Source: Pseudonocardia bannensis
Lineage (GTDB): Bacteria > Actinomycetota > Actinomycetes > Mycobacteriales > Pseudonocardiaceae
NCBI RefSeq assembly: GCF_012911875.1
Contig: NZ_JAAXKZ010000001.1
Coordinates: forward strand, 91,277-155,276
DNA length: 64,000 bases
Direction: 5' to 3'
Shown: positions 54,168-63,868 of the stretch, piece by piece
Numbering within the stretch: position 1 is the first letter of the stretch
How the letters are laid out: every line of letters begins with the position of its first letter
Program-made: the position numbers and the translations under genes
The notes under the pieces: generated by a model
Database searches by the model: none
What the model saw: only the letters and a program-made list of their open reading frames with translations
What the model was told of the DNA's origin: nothing

Positions 54168-54566
54168 CTACCCCGAGGTCTCGGACCCAGACTCCTCCTC
54201 GCACGGCACAGACTTGTCCCTGCGCGTAGGCACATCGTCGATCTTCATCCGAAGGGCACCGACTTCCTCGGCCAGGCGCCGAGTCTGCTCCTCCAACAAC
54301 CCGACCTCGCCGGAGAGCTGGAGCGAGACGGTCAGCAGCGCAAGGAGCGACACAAGGAAGAGCAGGTTGCTCGGCGTCTCGATCCCGACAAAGCGTGCGG
54401 TGACGTTCAGCAGGCTCGGGAAGACCGCCACTGTCAGCGTTCCGAGCGCGAAGAGAACCCAGATCACTGCGTACTTCTCCCGCAAACGCCGCCGCCGGAG
54501 CAACTCCGCGACGAGTAGCAGGACTCCGACCGCGATGACCAGCGAGAAGATCGTCAGACGAGCCAT
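54168..54566 (-). CDS. DUF2304 domain membrane protein
   Basis: Protein of 132 residues with three hydrophobic helices (IFSLVIAVGVLLLVAELL, YAVIWVLFALGTLTVAVFPSLL, SNLLFLVSLLALLTVSLQLS) and a C-terminal coiled coil (LLEEQTRRLAEEVGALRMKI). This is the DUF2304 layout. DUF2304 genes regularly sit beside polyprenyl-phosphate glycosyltransferases, as here: its ATG overlaps the GT2 stop by one base. It probably assists that enzyme in the membrane (inference). Confidence 0.9.
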   Translation of the reverse strand: MARLTIFSLVIAVGVLLLVAELLRRRRLREKYAVIWVLFALGTLTVAVFPSLLNVTARFVGIETPSNLLFLVSLLALLTVSLQLSGEVGLLEEQTRRLAEEVGALRMKIDDVPTRRDKSVPCEEESGSETSG

Positions 54567-55345
54567 CAGCGCTGTGACAGAGGGTCGGCCGAGATCTGCG
54601 GAGGCCGTCTGAGGAGCGCGAGCCCGACGGCGGTGATGACGCGCATCAGGTAAATCGCTGCCCGAAGAGCGTTCTGGCTGGCTTCACCGGCCTGGCGAGG
54701 TCGCATCGCGACTGGCACCTGTCGAATGACCAGGCCGCACCGGTGAGCGATGACCAGGGCTTCCACGGTGTCACCGAGGTACTCCTCCGGGTAGTGGCGG
54801 GCAAAAAGCGCGACGGCTCTCCCCTGCGCCAACCGGAAGCCCGATGTCGGATCGGTGATCCGGGTCCCGGTCATCGTCGTGAGCATCGAGGACAGGAGCT
54901 TCATGGCCCACTTGCGCGGCCCCTTGACGACATAATCCCCACGGCCGGCAAATCGGGCCCCGATGACGACGTCCGTCCCGCCGGCAGCGTCGATCAGCAC
55001 AGCGATGTCCGCCGGATCGTGCTGACCGTCGGCGTCGACCTGCACCACCTTGTCGAACCCATGGTCGGCGGCATACCGGTACGCAGCGCGCATTGCGCCA
55101 CCGACCCCTAGATTGAACGGCAGCGACATGACCATCGCGCCCGCGGCGCGCGCGCGCTCCGCCGTGCAGTCCGTGGAGCCGTCATCGACGACCAAGATCG
55201 ACGCGTCCGGCTGCTCACGCATGACATCCGCAATCACCCGTGCGACCGAGCCCTCTTCATTGAGAGCAGGCATCACGACAAGGAGGCGAGCGACCTCAGA
55301 TCGTTGCGGCACGGCTGACGTTGGGTCGGTGGCCTCGACACTCAT
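54566..55345 (-). CDS. Polyprenyl-phosphate sugar synthase-like glycosyltransferase (GT2)
   Basis: GT2 enzyme of 259 residues resembling dolichol/polyprenyl-phosphate mannosyl- or glucosyltransferases. Seen are LLVVMPALNEEGSVARVIADVM, ILVVDDGSTDCTAERARAAGA, FNLGVGGAMRAAYRYA, the metal site VQVDADGQHDP and DPTSGFRLAQGRAVALFARHYPEEY. It has no C-terminal membrane helices, but the coupled DUF2304 protein could supply them. It probably makes a polyprenyl-phosphate hexose used by GT-C enzymes of the island (inference). AGGAG lies 8 bases before the ATG. Confidence 0.9.
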   Translation of the reverse strand: MSVEATDPTSAVPQRSEVARLLVVMPALNEEGSVARVIADVMREQPDASILVVDDGSTDCTAERARAAGAMVMSLPFNLGVGGAMRAAYRYAADHGFDKVVQVDADGQHDPADIAVLIDAAGGTDVVIGARFAGRGDYVVKGPRKWAMKLLSSMLTTMTGTRITDPTSGFRLAQGRAVALFARHYPEEYLGDTVEALVIAHRCGLVIRQVPVAMRPRQAGEASQNALRAAIYLMRVITAVGLALLRRPPQISADPLSQR

Positions 55346-55561
55346 CGTTCCGACTCCTGATCGACTCGGCGGGGCTCCGAGGAAGCCGACCCGAGACCTT
55401 CGTGCGGACGACAGTGTGAGTCATCGACAGCGCCAAGACCTCTCGCGTGCACTGCGGGATCGTAGCGTTAGGAGCACCCGTGCTGACGCAGCAACCCGTT
55501 GATCACGATTGACGGGCCTGGATCAGGCGCGATGCACGCAGCTCAGGTGAAATCACTCGAA

Positions 55562-56461
55562 TCAGGGCGTGGAACCATCCATCCGAGCCTGCGCCACCGC
55601 CATGACGTACTCGCCGTAGCCGGACTTGGCCTGGGCCGCGCCCAGGGCGTAGCAGGCCTCGGCGTCGATGAACCCGCGCTGCAGCGCGATCTCCTCCAGG
55701 CACGCGATCCGCACCCCCTGGCGGTGCTCCAGAACCTGCACGTACTGACCGGCCTCCAGCAGCGAGTCGTGGGTCCCGGTGTCCAGCCAGGCGAACCCCC
55801 GGCCCAGATCGACCAGCCGGGCGGCCCCGGCGTCGAGGTAGGCCCGGTTGACATCGGTGATCTCCAACTCGCCGCGGGCCGAGGGCCGCAACCCGGCAGC
55901 GATCTCGACCACCCGCTCGTCATAGAGGTACAACCCGGTAATCGCCCGGTTGGACCGGGGCACCGCGGGCTTCTCCTCGATCTCCACCAGCCGCCCGGCC
56001 GCGTCGGCCACCCCGACCCCGTAGCGCTGCGGATCGCGCACCGGATAGCCGAACAGCACCGCCCCGTCCGCGCCGCGGGCGATCCCGTCGATCCCGGCGC
56101 GCAGCACGTCGGCGAACCCGGGACCGTGGAAGATGTTGTCGCCCAGGACCAGCGCGCAGGGCTGCCCGCCGATGTGCTCGGCGCCGATCAGGAACGCCTG
56201 CGCGATGCCCTCGGGCTTGGGCTGCGCGGCGTAGCCCAGGCGCAGCCCGAGCTCGGCGCCGTCCCCGAGCAACCGGCGAAACAGCGGCAGCTCCTCCGGG
56301 GTGGTGATGACCAGGATGTCGCGGATCCCGGCCAGCATCAGCACCGACAACGGGTAGTAGATCATCGGTTTGTCGTAGACCGGCAGCAACTGCTTGGACA
56401 CCGCCCGGGTGATCGGATGCAGCCGCGTGCCGGCCCCGCCGGCCAGAATGATGCCCTTCAT
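55562..56461 (-). CDS. rmlA: Glucose-1-phosphate thymidylyltransferase
   Basis: RmlA/RfbA of 299 residues; converts glucose-1-phosphate and dTTP to dTDP-glucose, the first step to dTDP-rhamnose, needed for the arabinogalactan linker. The pyrophosphorylase motif [25 protein letters not shown] is complete, as are [11 protein letters not shown] and [20 protein letters not shown]. Length fits the family. The ATG lies 26 bases after the stop of the DPPR synthase gene, so it is probably in the same transcript. rmlBCD are not in the window. Confidence 0.96.
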   Translation of the reverse strand: MKGIILAGGAGTRLHPITRAVSKQLLPVYDKPMIYYPLSVLMLAGIRDILVITTPEELPLFRRLLGDGAELGLRLGYAAQPKPEGIAQAFLIGAEHIGGQPCALVLGDNIFHGPGFADVLRAGIDGIARGADGAVLFGYPVRDPQRYGVGVADAAGRLVEIEEKPAVPRSNRAITGLYLYDERVVEIAAGLRPSARGELEITDVNRAYLDAGAARLVDLGRGFAWLDTGTHDSLLEAGQYVQVLEHRQGVRIACLEEIALQRGFIDAEACYALGAAQAKSGYGEYVMAVAQARMDGSTP

Positions 56462-56487
56462 CGGCCGGAATGCTGTCACACCGTCGA

Positions 56488-57408
56488 TCAGGTGTAGACC
56501 GCCAGCACCAGCGCCGCGATCCAGGCCAGCGCCAGCACCTGCAGCACCCGGTCCGCGAGCGCGATCTCCTCGGGCTCGCCACCGTTGCCGCCGTCGACGT
56601 CCACCGCGTACCGCAGCACGGCGATGACGAACGGCACGATCGAGATGACCGACCAGACCGAGTTGTGGTGCGCCTCGCGGATCTCGAACGCCCACAGCCC
56701 GTAGGTCATGATCAGGACGGTGGCCGAGAGCGCCCAGACGAACCTCAGGTAGGACGCTGAGTAGCTCTCCAGCGACTTGCGGATCTTCGCGCCGGTCTTG
56801 TCGGCCAGTTGGATCTCCGCGTAGCGCTTGCCCGCGACCATGAACAGCGATCCGAACCCGGCCGCGAGCAGGAACCACTGCGACAGCGTTATGGCCGCCG
56901 CGGCGCCACCGGCGATCGCACGGAGCAGGAAGCCGGAGGCGACGATGCAGATGTCGATCACCGGCTGGTGCTTGAGCCACAAGCAGTAGGCCAGCTGCAC
57001 CCCGATGTAGACCGCCAGCACGATGACCAGCTCCATCGAGGCCAGCAGGCTGACCGCGAGCGACCCGAGCAGCAGCACCACCGCAACGACGATCGCCAGC
57101 TGCGCCGGCACGATGCCGGCGGCGATCGGCCGGTTGCGCTTGGTCGGGTGCGCCCGGTCGGCGGCGATGTCGTTGGCGTCGTTGATCAGGTAGATCCCGG
57201 ACGCCGCGAGCGAGAACGCCACGAACGCGATGGCCAGCTTCAGCGCCACCTGGGTGTCGAAAAGCTGCCCGGCCGCGAACGGCGCGGCGAGGACGAGGAC
57301 GTTCTTGACCCACTGCCGGGGGCGCATCGTCTTGAGCACGCCACCGGCCATCCCGGCGGCACTGCGAGCCGGGGTACCGGTCTGTGCGGGCACGTCGGTG
57401 CTCGTCAT
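56488..57408 (-). CDS. ubiA: Decaprenyl-phosphate phosphoribosyltransferase (UbiA family)
   Basis: DPPR synthase of 306 residues, homologous to Rv3806c. It couples phosphoribosyl pyrophosphate to decaprenyl phosphate, the first committed step to the arabinose donor finished by DprE1/DprE2. It has about nine helices. The UbiA motif [15 protein letters not shown] carries Asn76, Asp77, Asp80 and Asp84, and the second Asp-rich loop is seen near [11 protein letters not shown]. The ATG overlaps the stop of the phosphatase gene by 4 bases, as the pathway pair would suggest. Confidence 0.94.
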   Translation of the reverse strand: MTSTDVPAQTGTPARSAAGMAGGVLKTMRPRQWVKNVLVLAAPFAAGQLFDTQVALKLAIAFVAFSLAASGIYLINDANDIAADRAHPTKRNRPIAAGIVPAQLAIVVAVVLLLGSLAVSLLASMELVIVLAVYIGVQLAYCLWLKHQPVIDICIVASGFLLRAIAGGAAAAITLSQWFLLAAGFGSLFMVAGKRYAEIQLADKTGAKIRKSLESYSASYLRFVWALSATVLIMTYGLWAFEIREAHHNSVWSVISIVPFVIAVLRYAVDVDGGNGGEPEEIALADRVLQVLALAWIAALVLAVYT

Positions 57409-58004
57409 CGCGTGGTCCCCTTCTGCCGGCGGGTACGGGCAAGCCTTCGCGTCACCGTCGCGACGGCCGCGCCGAGCGCGGAACCCACGACGACGTCACT
57501 GGGGTAGTGCACGCCCAGCACCAGCCGGGACAGCGCCATCGGGGGCACGAGCACCGCGGGCAGGGGGCGCCGCAGCAGCCGGCCGTAGAGGACCGCCGCC
57601 GCCGTGGTCGACGTGGCGTGCGCCGACGGGAAGCTCAGCCTGCTGGGGGTACCGACGAGCACCTGGACGCTCGGGTGGTCGGGCCGGGACCGGCGGACGA
57701 CCCGCTTGACCCCGATCGACGCGCCGTGGGCCGCGGCCACACCGGCGGCCGCGACGAGCCAGTCGCGCCGTCGCGCCCGGTCGGTCGCCGCGCCGAGCAG
57801 GCCGATCGCCAGCCAGCCCGCCGCGTGCTCGCCGAACAGCGACATCCCGCGGGCCACCTTCACCACCGACGGCCGTGCGATCGCGCCCTGCACCGCCTGC
57901 AGCGCCCGCACCTCCCCCGCAGCGGGGTCGGGGAAGGGCTCGGCGGCGTCAGTGACGCCGGGGACGGGGGCAGTCGGAACGGGGCGGTCGAGGAGCTCGG
58001 CCAC
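57405..58004 (-). CDS. PAP2 phosphatase, decaprenylphosphoryl-phosphoribose phosphatase candidate
   Basis: Membrane phosphatase of 199 residues with the complete PAP2 triad: [16 protein letters not shown] and [12 protein letters not shown]. By order and overlap with the DPPR synthase it corresponds to Rv3807c, proposed to remove the 5-phosphate from decaprenyl-phosphoryl-phosphoribose. GTG 58004 has GGAGG 8 bases upstream. The activity is inferred from context; the family also includes undecaprenyl-diphosphate phosphatases. Confidence 0.9.
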   Translation of the reverse strand: MAELLDRPVPTAPVPGVTDAAEPFPDPAAGEVRALQAVQGAIARPSVVKVARGMSLFGEHAAGWLAIGLLGAATDRARRRDWLVAAAGVAAAHGASIGVKRVVRRSRPDHPSVQVLVGTPSRLSFPSAHATSTTAAAVLYGRLLRRPLPAVLVPPMALSRLVLGVHYPSDVVVGSALGAAVATVTRRLARTRRQKGTTR

Positions 58005-58144
58005 GAGCGGGGCCTCCAGTGGGCACCGCGCTCGTTCTGCGGGCGCCGATGGGTGGGTTCATTACGGCGGGCCATGGTACGCGTGGTGCTTCCGCCCTTA
58101 CGGGCGATGCCGCGCGCGCCCGTACCGGTGGTGCGGAGCTCCCG

Positions 58145-58957
58145 CTAGAACCAGCGCTCGAGCACCAGTGCCAGCCCGTCCTCGGCGTTGGTCGCGGTGA
58201 CCTCGTCGGCGATGTCGAGGAGCGCAGGGTGCGCGTTACCCATCGCCACCCCGTGCCCGGCCCAGCGCAGCATCTCCAGGTCGTTGGGCATGTCCCCGAA
58301 CGCGATGACGTCCGGCGCGGCGACGCCGGCCCACTCGGCGACCTCAGCCAGCCCGGTCGCCTTCGTCACCCCGGCCGGCGAGGCCTCCACCAGGCCACGC
58401 GGGTGCGAGAACGTCAGGTCCACGGCGTCGCCGACCAGCGGCTGCAGTGCCGCCACCATCGCGTCGCTGCTCATGCCCGGTGCCCGGATCAGCATCTTGA
58501 CCGCCGGGCGGACCAGCAACTCCGAGCGTGGAACGCTGCTGTTGTCCGGGTTCGGCCAGGCGTGCTGGTAGTCCGGCTCGGCGACGAACTGGGTCGCCGC
58601 GTCGTCGAACGCCCGGGCGCCCACCCGCTCGACGGCGAGCCCGCAGCCGGGCAGGGCCCGGGTCGCGGCCTCCGCGAGCTCGGCCAGCGCGTCGGGAGCG
58701 AGCGTGCGGGCCCACACGACCTCGTCGGCGACCGAGTCGTAGAGCACCGCGCCGTTGGCGCAGACCGCCAGCCGGGCCACGCCGAGCTGCTGCACCACCG
58801 GCGGGATCCAACGCGGCGGTCTACCGGTGACCAGCACGAAGCCGATCCCCTCCGACACCAGCCGGCCGATCACGGCGGCGGCGCGTGGGCTGACCCGCTC
58901 GTCGGGCCCCAGCAAGGTGCCGTCCACATCCGTGGCGACCAATCGAGGTGCCTGCAC
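58145..58957 (-). CDS. HAD superfamily (Cof-type) phosphatase
   Basis: HAD hydrolase of 270 residues, subfamily IIB. Motif I is LVATDVDGTLLG, motif II is LVTGRPP with the Thr, and motif IV is VIAFGDMPNDLEMLRWAGHGVAMGNAHP. Such enzymes dephosphorylate sugar phosphates or nucleotides. In M. tuberculosis a similar HAD gene (Rv3813c) lies near glf, which fits the synteny, but the substrate is unknown. GTG 58957 was chosen as the first start before motif I. Confidence 0.9.
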   Translation of the reverse strand: MQAPRLVATDVDGTLLGPDERVSPRAAAVIGRLVSEGIGFVLVTGRPPRWIPPVVQQLGVARLAVCANGAVLYDSVADEVVWARTLAPDALAELAEAATRALPGCGLAVERVGARAFDDAATQFVAEPDYQHAWPNPDNSSVPRSELLVRPAVKMLIRAPGMSSDAMVAALQPLVGDAVDLTFSHPRGLVEASPAGVTKATGLAEVAEWAGVAAPDVIAFGDMPNDLEMLRWAGHGVAMGNAHPALLDIADEVTATNAEDGLALVLERWF

Positions 58958-59026
58958 GCCTAACGCCGTCCACCAGTCACCCTGTCCAGAGTACGGCTGG
59001 ACCCGGCGATCAGTCGTTCGTGTGCT

Positions 59027-59032
59027 TACCCT
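59027..59032 (+). promoter_or_regulatory. -10 box (TACCCT) for the acetolactate synthase
   Basis: TANNNT hexamer 6 bases before the ATG at 59039, supporting it over the GTG at 59036. Confidence 0.5.
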
Positions 59033-59038
59033 CTCGTG

Positions 59039-60694
59039 ATGGCGGATGAGACCACGGCGGCCGAGTTGCTCGTCCGGTGCCTGGAGGCCGAGGGTGTGAA
59101 CCAGGTCTTCGGGATCCCGGGTGAGGAGAACATCCACTTCGTCGACGCCCTGCGCGACTCCCCGATCCGGTACGTGCTGACGCGGCACGAGCAGGCCGCC
59201 GCGTTCATGGCCGAGATCGCCGGGCGGCTCACCGGACGGGCCGGGGTCGTCTCGGCCACGCTGGGCCCCGGCGCGATCAACCTGCAACTCGGGGTGGCCG
59301 ACGCGCAGACCAACTCCACCCCGCTGGTGGCGCTGTCCGCGCAGGTGGGGCTGAGCCGCATCTACAAGGAGTCGCACCAGGCCGTGGACCTGGTCGGGAT
59401 GTTCCGGCCGATCACCAAGTGGGCGGACCTGGTCCCGGGGCCGCCCGCCGTGCCGGAGATGGTCCGCCGGGCGTTCAAGATCGCGCAGACGGAGCGCCCG
59501 GGCGCCACCTACCTGGCCGTGCCGCAGGACGTCGAGGGCGCCGCGGCGCCGGCGGATGCCGTCCCGCTACCCACGGACCGGGTCCGTTACGAGGAGCCGT
59601 CGCCGAGCCAGCTCGGGCGGGCGGCCCAGGTGATGGCGGACGCGGAGCGGCCGATCCTGCTGGCCGGTCACGGCGCGGCGCGGCACGGCGCCGGTCCCGC
59701 GCTACTGGCACTGGCCGAGGCATGGAACGTGCCGGTGGCCACCACGTTCCACGGCAAGGGCGTCTTCCCCGACGATCACCCGCTCGCCCTCGGCGCCGTC
59801 GGGTTCATGCGGCACGACTACGTCAACTTCGGTTTCGACGCCGCCGACGTGGTGGTCGCGGTCGGCTACGAGTTGCAGGAGTTCGACCCGGTCAAGATCA
59901 ACCCGGGCGGCGACAAGAAGATCATCCACGTACACACGTTCCCGGCCGAGGTCGACGCGCACTACCCGGTGGCGGTCGGCATCGAAGGCGACATCGCCCG
60001 GTCGCTGACCGCCCTGGCGACCGCGGTGCCCCGCCGGTTCGACACCGGCCCCGCCACCGGGAAGATCCGCAAGCTGCTGGCCGACGAGCTCGACCGCGGT
60101 GCCACGGACGACCGCTACCCGCTCAGCCCGCAACGGGTCGTGGCCGACACCCGCGCCGCGCTGGGACGCGACGACATCGTGCTGGCCGACACCGGTGCGG
60201 TGAAGATGTGGATGGCCCGGCTCTACCCCACCTACGTGGCCAACACCTGCCTCATCTCCAACGGGCTGTCCACGATGGGTTTCGCCCTGCCCGGGGCGAT
60301 CGCGGCCGCCCTGGTCCGGCCCGAGGTCCGCACGCTCGCCGTGGTCGGCGACGGCGCGTTCCTCATGCACAGCCAGGAGATCGAGACCGCGACGCGGGAA
60401 GGGGTGCCGCTGACCGTCCTGGTCTGGGAGGACGACTCCTACGGGCTCATCGAGTGGAAGATGAACCTGGAGCTGGGCCGCAGCTCCAGCGTCCGGTTCG
60501 CCAACCCGGATCTGGTCCGCTACGCCGAGAGCTTCGGCGCACGGGGATACCGGGTGGGCGCGGCCGGCGAACTGCTCCCGATCCTGCGCGAGGCGCTGGC
60601 CGACGACGGCGTGTCGATCATCTCCTGCCCGGTGGACTACACCGAGAACATGCGGCTGACCGACTGGCTGGGTGAGCTCAGCGGCCCGTTCTGA
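59039..60694 (+). CDS. Acetolactate synthase large subunit (AlsS-like, TPP-dependent)
   Basis: TPP enzyme of 551 residues. It has the three-domain layout: the N-terminal catalytic Glu in RHEQAAAFMAE, the central nucleotide-binding-like domain, and the C-terminal TPP site VVGDGAFLMHSQEIETATREG ending in LVWEDDSYGLIEWKM. This last segment matches catabolic AlsS-type acetolactate synthases rather than the biosynthetic IlvB. No regulatory small-subunit gene follows, which supports that view. Other acetohydroxyacid synthase-like or decarboxylase activities cannot be excluded. Confidence 0.9.
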   Translation: MADETTAAELLVRCLEAEGVNQVFGIPGEENIHFVDALRDSPIRYVLTRHEQAAAFMAEIAGRLTGRAGVVSATLGPGAINLQLGVADAQTNSTPLVALSAQVGLSRIYKESHQAVDLVGMFRPITKWADLVPGPPAVPEMVRRAFKIAQTERPGATYLAVPQDVEGAAAPADAVPLPTDRVRYEEPSPSQLGRAAQVMADAERPILLAGHGAARHGAGPALLALAEAWNVPVATTFHGKGVFPDDHPLALGAVGFMRHDYVNFGFDAADVVVAVGYELQEFDPVKINPGGDKKIIHVHTFPAEVDAHYPVAVGIEGDIARSLTALATAVPRRFDTGPATGKIRKLLADELDRGATDDRYPLSPQRVVADTRAALGRDDIVLADTGAVKMWMARLYPTYVANTCLISNGLSTMGFALPGAIAAALVRPEVRTLAVVGDGAFLMHSQEIETATREGVPLTVLVWEDDSYGLIEWKMNLELGRSSSVRFANPDLVRYAESFGARGYRVGAAGELLPILREALADDGVSIISCPVDYTENMRLTDWLGELSGPF

Positions 60695-60740
60695 CGCCGT
60701 CTCCGGTCGGGAGTGGACCCGAGCGTGCACGGGTAGATCG

Positions 60741-61388
60741 ATGGCCGATCACGAGAGACTCCTCGGCGCGCTGCTCGATCGCGCCGGAACGACGTACGCC
60801 TCCCAGGCCGGCATCCGGTTGACGGACACACCGGCGCCGCTGTACCGGCTGCTGGTGCTGTCGGTCCTGCTGTCCACCTGGATCCGGGCCGCCATCGCCG
60901 TCGCCGCCGCCCGCGAGCTGGTCGACTCCGGGATGGGCACGCCGCAGCGGATGCTCGACGCGTCCTGGCAGGAGCGGGTCGACGCGCTCGGCCGGGCCCA
61001 CTACGTCCGCTACGACGAGACCACCGCGACCGCGCTCGGCGAGGGCGCCGAACTGCTGCAGACCGAGTACCGGGGCGACCTGCGCAGGCTCCGCGCGCGC
61101 GGCGAGGACGACCCGGCCCGGATCCGGAAGCTGCTCACCGCGTTCCCCCGGCTCGGGCCCGTCGGCGCCGACATCTTCTGCCGGGAGGCGCAGGAGGTCT
61201 GGCCGCGGCTGCGCCCGGCGCTCGACGGCAAGACCCTCGACGGCGCGCGGCGGATCGGGCTGCCCGCGGACGCCGATGACCTGGCGAAGCTGATCCCCGA
61301 GCACGACACGGCCCGCGCGGCGGCGGCGCTGGTACGGGTCGCGCTCGACGGTGACCTGGCCGACGAGGTCGTCGCGGCCGCCGGCTGA
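60741..61388 (+). CDS. HhH-GPD-like (endonuclease III-type) protein
   Basis: Protein of 215 residues, all-helical, resembling the DNA-glycosylase fold without its full active site. Seen are YRLLVLSVLLSTWIRAAIAVAAARELVDSGMGTPQRMLDA and a hairpin-like RLGPVGADIFCREAQEVWPRLRP. The catalytic Lys/Asp pair and the iron-sulfur Cys cluster of Nth are not obvious, so DNA repair activity is uncertain. The ATG at 60741 is 46 bases after the acetolactate synthase stop. Confidence 0.75.
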   Translation: MADHERLLGALLDRAGTTYASQAGIRLTDTPAPLYRLLVLSVLLSTWIRAAIAVAAARELVDSGMGTPQRMLDASWQERVDALGRAHYVRYDETTATALGEGAELLQTEYRGDLRRLRARGEDDPARIRKLLTAFPRLGPVGADIFCREAQEVWPRLRPALDGKTLDGARRIGLPADADDLAKLIPEHDTARAAAALVRVALDGDLADEVVAAAG

Positions 61389-61393
61389 CCTCG

Positions 61394-61846
61394 TCAGAGG
61401 ATCGCGACCGCCACGACCAGCCCGAGCGCCAGGTGCGCCGCGGCGACCACCAACGCCTGCGGCCGCAGGTCCGGGGCCGCCAGCACCTCGCCGATGTCGA
61501 TGCCCGTCACCCACTCCAGCAGCCGGACCCCGCCCACCTGGGCGACGATCCCGACCAGACCGAAGATCAGCGAGGCGAGCAGGCCCTCGGCCAGCAGGCC
61601 GGAAGCCCCGTAGATCGCCGTGACCACGATGAACGCCATGCTGACCATGCCTGCGGCCGTCACCGCCACCGAGTTCGGCAGGCCGTCACGCACCATCCGG
61701 TTCAGCTTGCCCGGAGTCGTGAGGTCGATCGCGTAGAAGCCGAGCAGCATGAGCAGCAGCCCGATCAGGGCGTACAGCAGGATCGCGCCGATGCCACGGC
61801 CGACGGCCGAGAAGAATCCCGGCTCCAGGGCAAGCAGGGTCGTCAC
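61394..61846 (-). CDS. DUF350 family membrane protein (YjfL-like)
   Basis: Membrane protein of 150 residues with four helices: GIGAILLYALIGLLLMLLGFYAIDLTTPGKLNRMV, then a second unit SVAVTAAGMVSMAFIVVTAIYG, and two more. TTPGKL is the DUF350 signature. GTG 61846 has GGAGG 5 bases upstream. It is the last gene of a three-gene operon; in E. coli the related yjfL sits with yjfM and yjfC, which match the two genes upstream. The function is unknown. Confidence 0.9.
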   Translation of the reverse strand: MTTLLALEPGFFSAVGRGIGAILLYALIGLLLMLLGFYAIDLTTPGKLNRMVRDGLPNSVAVTAAGMVSMAFIVVTAIYGASGLLAEGLLASLIFGLVGIVAQVGGVRLLEWVTGIDIGEVLAAPDLRPQALVVAAAHLALGLVVAVAIL

Positions 61847-61907
61847 GTCGTCCTCCAGGTTGTGATGTGGGGAGCTCGGGAACTGCGGGTGTCACCCGGG
61901 ACCGCGG

Positions 61908-63074
61908 TCAGGACTCCGGGATGCGGTGCGGGACGAACGCGGCGCCGTCGTCGGTCACGAGCCCGACGGTCTCCCGGATGCCGAGCCCCGCGGCGGTGTC
62001 GCCGACGATCCACGCACCCAGCGCCGGCCGGAAGCCGTCGAACTCGGGAAGCGGATCGAACAGCTGGTAGACGTAGCCCTCTTCGCCGTACACGCCGCCG
62101 GTGGACTGTTCGCTTCCCGGCGAGACGATCGAGATGTTCGCGCCCTCCCGGCCCAGCCGGGGCTTACGCACGTACTCGGTGAGCAGGCCCGGGTTGTCCA
62201 GGTAGGCCGGCAGCAGGTTCGGGTGGCCGGGATACATCTCCCAGAGCACGGCGAGCAGCGCCTTGTTCGACAGCAGGGTCTTCCACAGCGGCTCGAGCCA
62301 CAGCGTCTCGGGCAGGCTGCGCACCACGTGCTTGCCGAAGTCGTCGGAGAGCACCCACTCCCAGGGGTAGAGCTTGAAGACCGACGACATCGGGGCTTCC
62401 TCGAGGTCGACGAACCGGTCCAGCGCGGCGTCCCAGCCGATGTCCTCGATCGCCAGCCCGACCGTGTCCAGGCCCGCCTCCGCCGCGGTCTCCTGCAGGT
62501 AGCCCACGGTCACGTGGTCCTCACCCGAGGACTCCGCCCCGGACCAGGTGAAGTGCACCTCCGACGACGGCAGCGCCTCCTTCACCTCGATCCAGCGCTC
62601 GACCAGCCTCTCGTGCAGGGAGTTCCACTGGTCGTCACCGGGGCGGGTGTCCTTGAGCCAGTGCCACTGCAGGATCGACGCCTCCAGCAGCGTGGTCGGG
62701 GTGTCGGCGTTGTACTCCAGCAGCTTGGCCGGCCCGCCGCCGTCGTAGCGCAGGTCGAACCGGCCGTAGACGTACGGGTCGTGGCGGCGCCAGGAGTCGG
62801 CGATGCCCTGCCAGGACCACTCGGGCAGGGCGAAGTCGCGGAACCGCTCCGTGGTGACGACGTGGTCGACGGCCTCCAGGCACATCGAATGCAGCAGTTC
62901 GACGTCGGCCTCGAGGGAGAGGATCTCGTCCATCTCGAACACGTAGTGGACCGACTCGTCCCAGTACGGCCGGGCCGCACCGCCGGTTCCCCGCCCGGGC
63001 GTGCCGAAGACCATGCCCTGCTCGGTGACCCGACGCTCCCAGTCCGGGCGGGGTGCCCCCGTTTCTCGACGCAC
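61908..63074 (-). CDS. Glutathionylspermidine synthase-like ATP-grasp ligase (YgiC/YjfC type)
   Basis: ATP-grasp protein of 388 residues of the GSP synthase family, C-terminal-domain type only (no amidase domain). Characteristic segments are SWQGIADSWRRHDPYVYGRFDLRYDG, LLEYNADTPTTLLEAS, FKLYPWEWVLSDDFG, LLPAYLDNPGLLTEYVRKPRLGREGANI and the end PALGAWIVGDTAAGLGIRE. E. coli YgiC and YjfC share this domain but do not make glutathionylspermidine, so the acceptor here is unknown. It starts 8 bases after the upstream gene, in one operon with DUF350. Confidence 0.92.
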   Translation of the reverse strand: MRRETGAPRPDWERRVTEQGMVFGTPGRGTGGAARPYWDESVHYVFEMDEILSLEADVELLHSMCLEAVDHVVTTERFRDFALPEWSWQGIADSWRRHDPYVYGRFDLRYDGGGPAKLLEYNADTPTTLLEASILQWHWLKDTRPGDDQWNSLHERLVERWIEVKEALPSSEVHFTWSGAESSGEDHVTVGYLQETAAEAGLDTVGLAIEDIGWDAALDRFVDLEEAPMSSVFKLYPWEWVLSDDFGKHVVRSLPETLWLEPLWKTLLSNKALLAVLWEMYPGHPNLLPAYLDNPGLLTEYVRKPRLGREGANISIVSPGSEQSTGGVYGEEGYVYQLFDPLPEFDGFRPALGAWIVGDTAAGLGIRETVGLVTDDGAAFVPHRIPES

Positions 63075-63082
63075 GTGCCGTC

Positions 63083-63742
63083 CTAGCTGCCGCTGCTCGA
63101 ACCGCTGCCGGAGACCCCGAGGCCCCCGCGGGAGATGGTCTTACCCGACGGTGTGGACACCCGCGCGTTCTTCGGCGCCACCGTGGTCCCGCCGGTGGCG
63201 ACCTGGCCGATGCCACCGCTGCCGCCGTAGTTGTAGTGGTACTGCCGGCCGCCGCCCCCGATGAAGATCGGGATGAAGCCGACCCCGGAGTGGTAGGTGC
63301 CGTTCGCCGCCGGCTGCACGCAGTTGCTGTCGTCGACGACGACGTTGTTCTCGTCGACGCAGCGGGCCTCGACCGTCTCCTCGTCGTTCGCCGCCGAATA
63401 ACCGACGGCGATCAGCGCGACCACACCGACCGTCACTCCGGTCCCGATGAGGATCCGCTTGCGCTTCTTGGACTTCTCCTGCGCGGAGTACTTCGCAGCG
63501 GCCTCCTCGCGCTCCCGGCGCGCGGCCTGCTGGCGGGCGCGACGCTCGGCCAGCGTGGGCTCGCGGGGGGCCGTGGTCTCGTCCTGGAAGCGCATCCGGC
63601 CCGTACGGCCACCCTGTCGGGTTCCACCGTTCGACTGATCGGGTCGCTCCGACGACGCGCGGCCGGCCGAGCCGTCGGCCCCGTCGGCGCCGTCCGGCGG
63701 CAGCTCGCCGCCCGAACGGTCACGCTCGTCGTTCTCGCTCAT
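63083..63742 (-). CDS. YgiB/YjfM-like (DUF1190-type) membrane-anchored protein
   Basis: Protein of 219 residues: a charged, disordered cytosolic start with a coiled coil (EPTLAERRARQQAARREREEAAAKY), one membrane helix (about residues 96-115, ILIGTGVTVGVVALIAVGYS), then an extracytoplasmic domain with CVDENNVVVDDSNC and a Gly/Tyr-rich end KTISRGGLG. The two Cys and the Gly-rich KTxxRGG tail recall DUF1190 proteins (YgiB, YjfM), which always accompany the ATP-grasp ligase encoded next. The ATG was chosen at 63742. Confidence 0.8.
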   Translation of the reverse strand: MSENDERDRSGGELPPDGADGADGSAGRASSERPDQSNGGTRQGGRTGRMRFQDETTAPREPTLAERRARQQAARREREEAAAKYSAQEKSKKRKRILIGTGVTVGVVALIAVGYSAANDEETVEARCVDENNVVVDDSNCVQPAANGTYHSGVGFIPIFIGGGGRQYHYNYGGSGGIGQVATGGTTVAPKNARVSTPSGKTISRGGLGVSGSGSSSGS

Positions 63743-63868
63743 GCTCCACCCCCGCGCGCACCGTACAACCCGCGGGATCACAGCGGAACGCGGCACGCTC
63801 GCAGCACCACGGCGACCGATGACCGCGCCGTCGCGCCGCGGGCCGGGGAACTCGATCGAGGTAACGGC

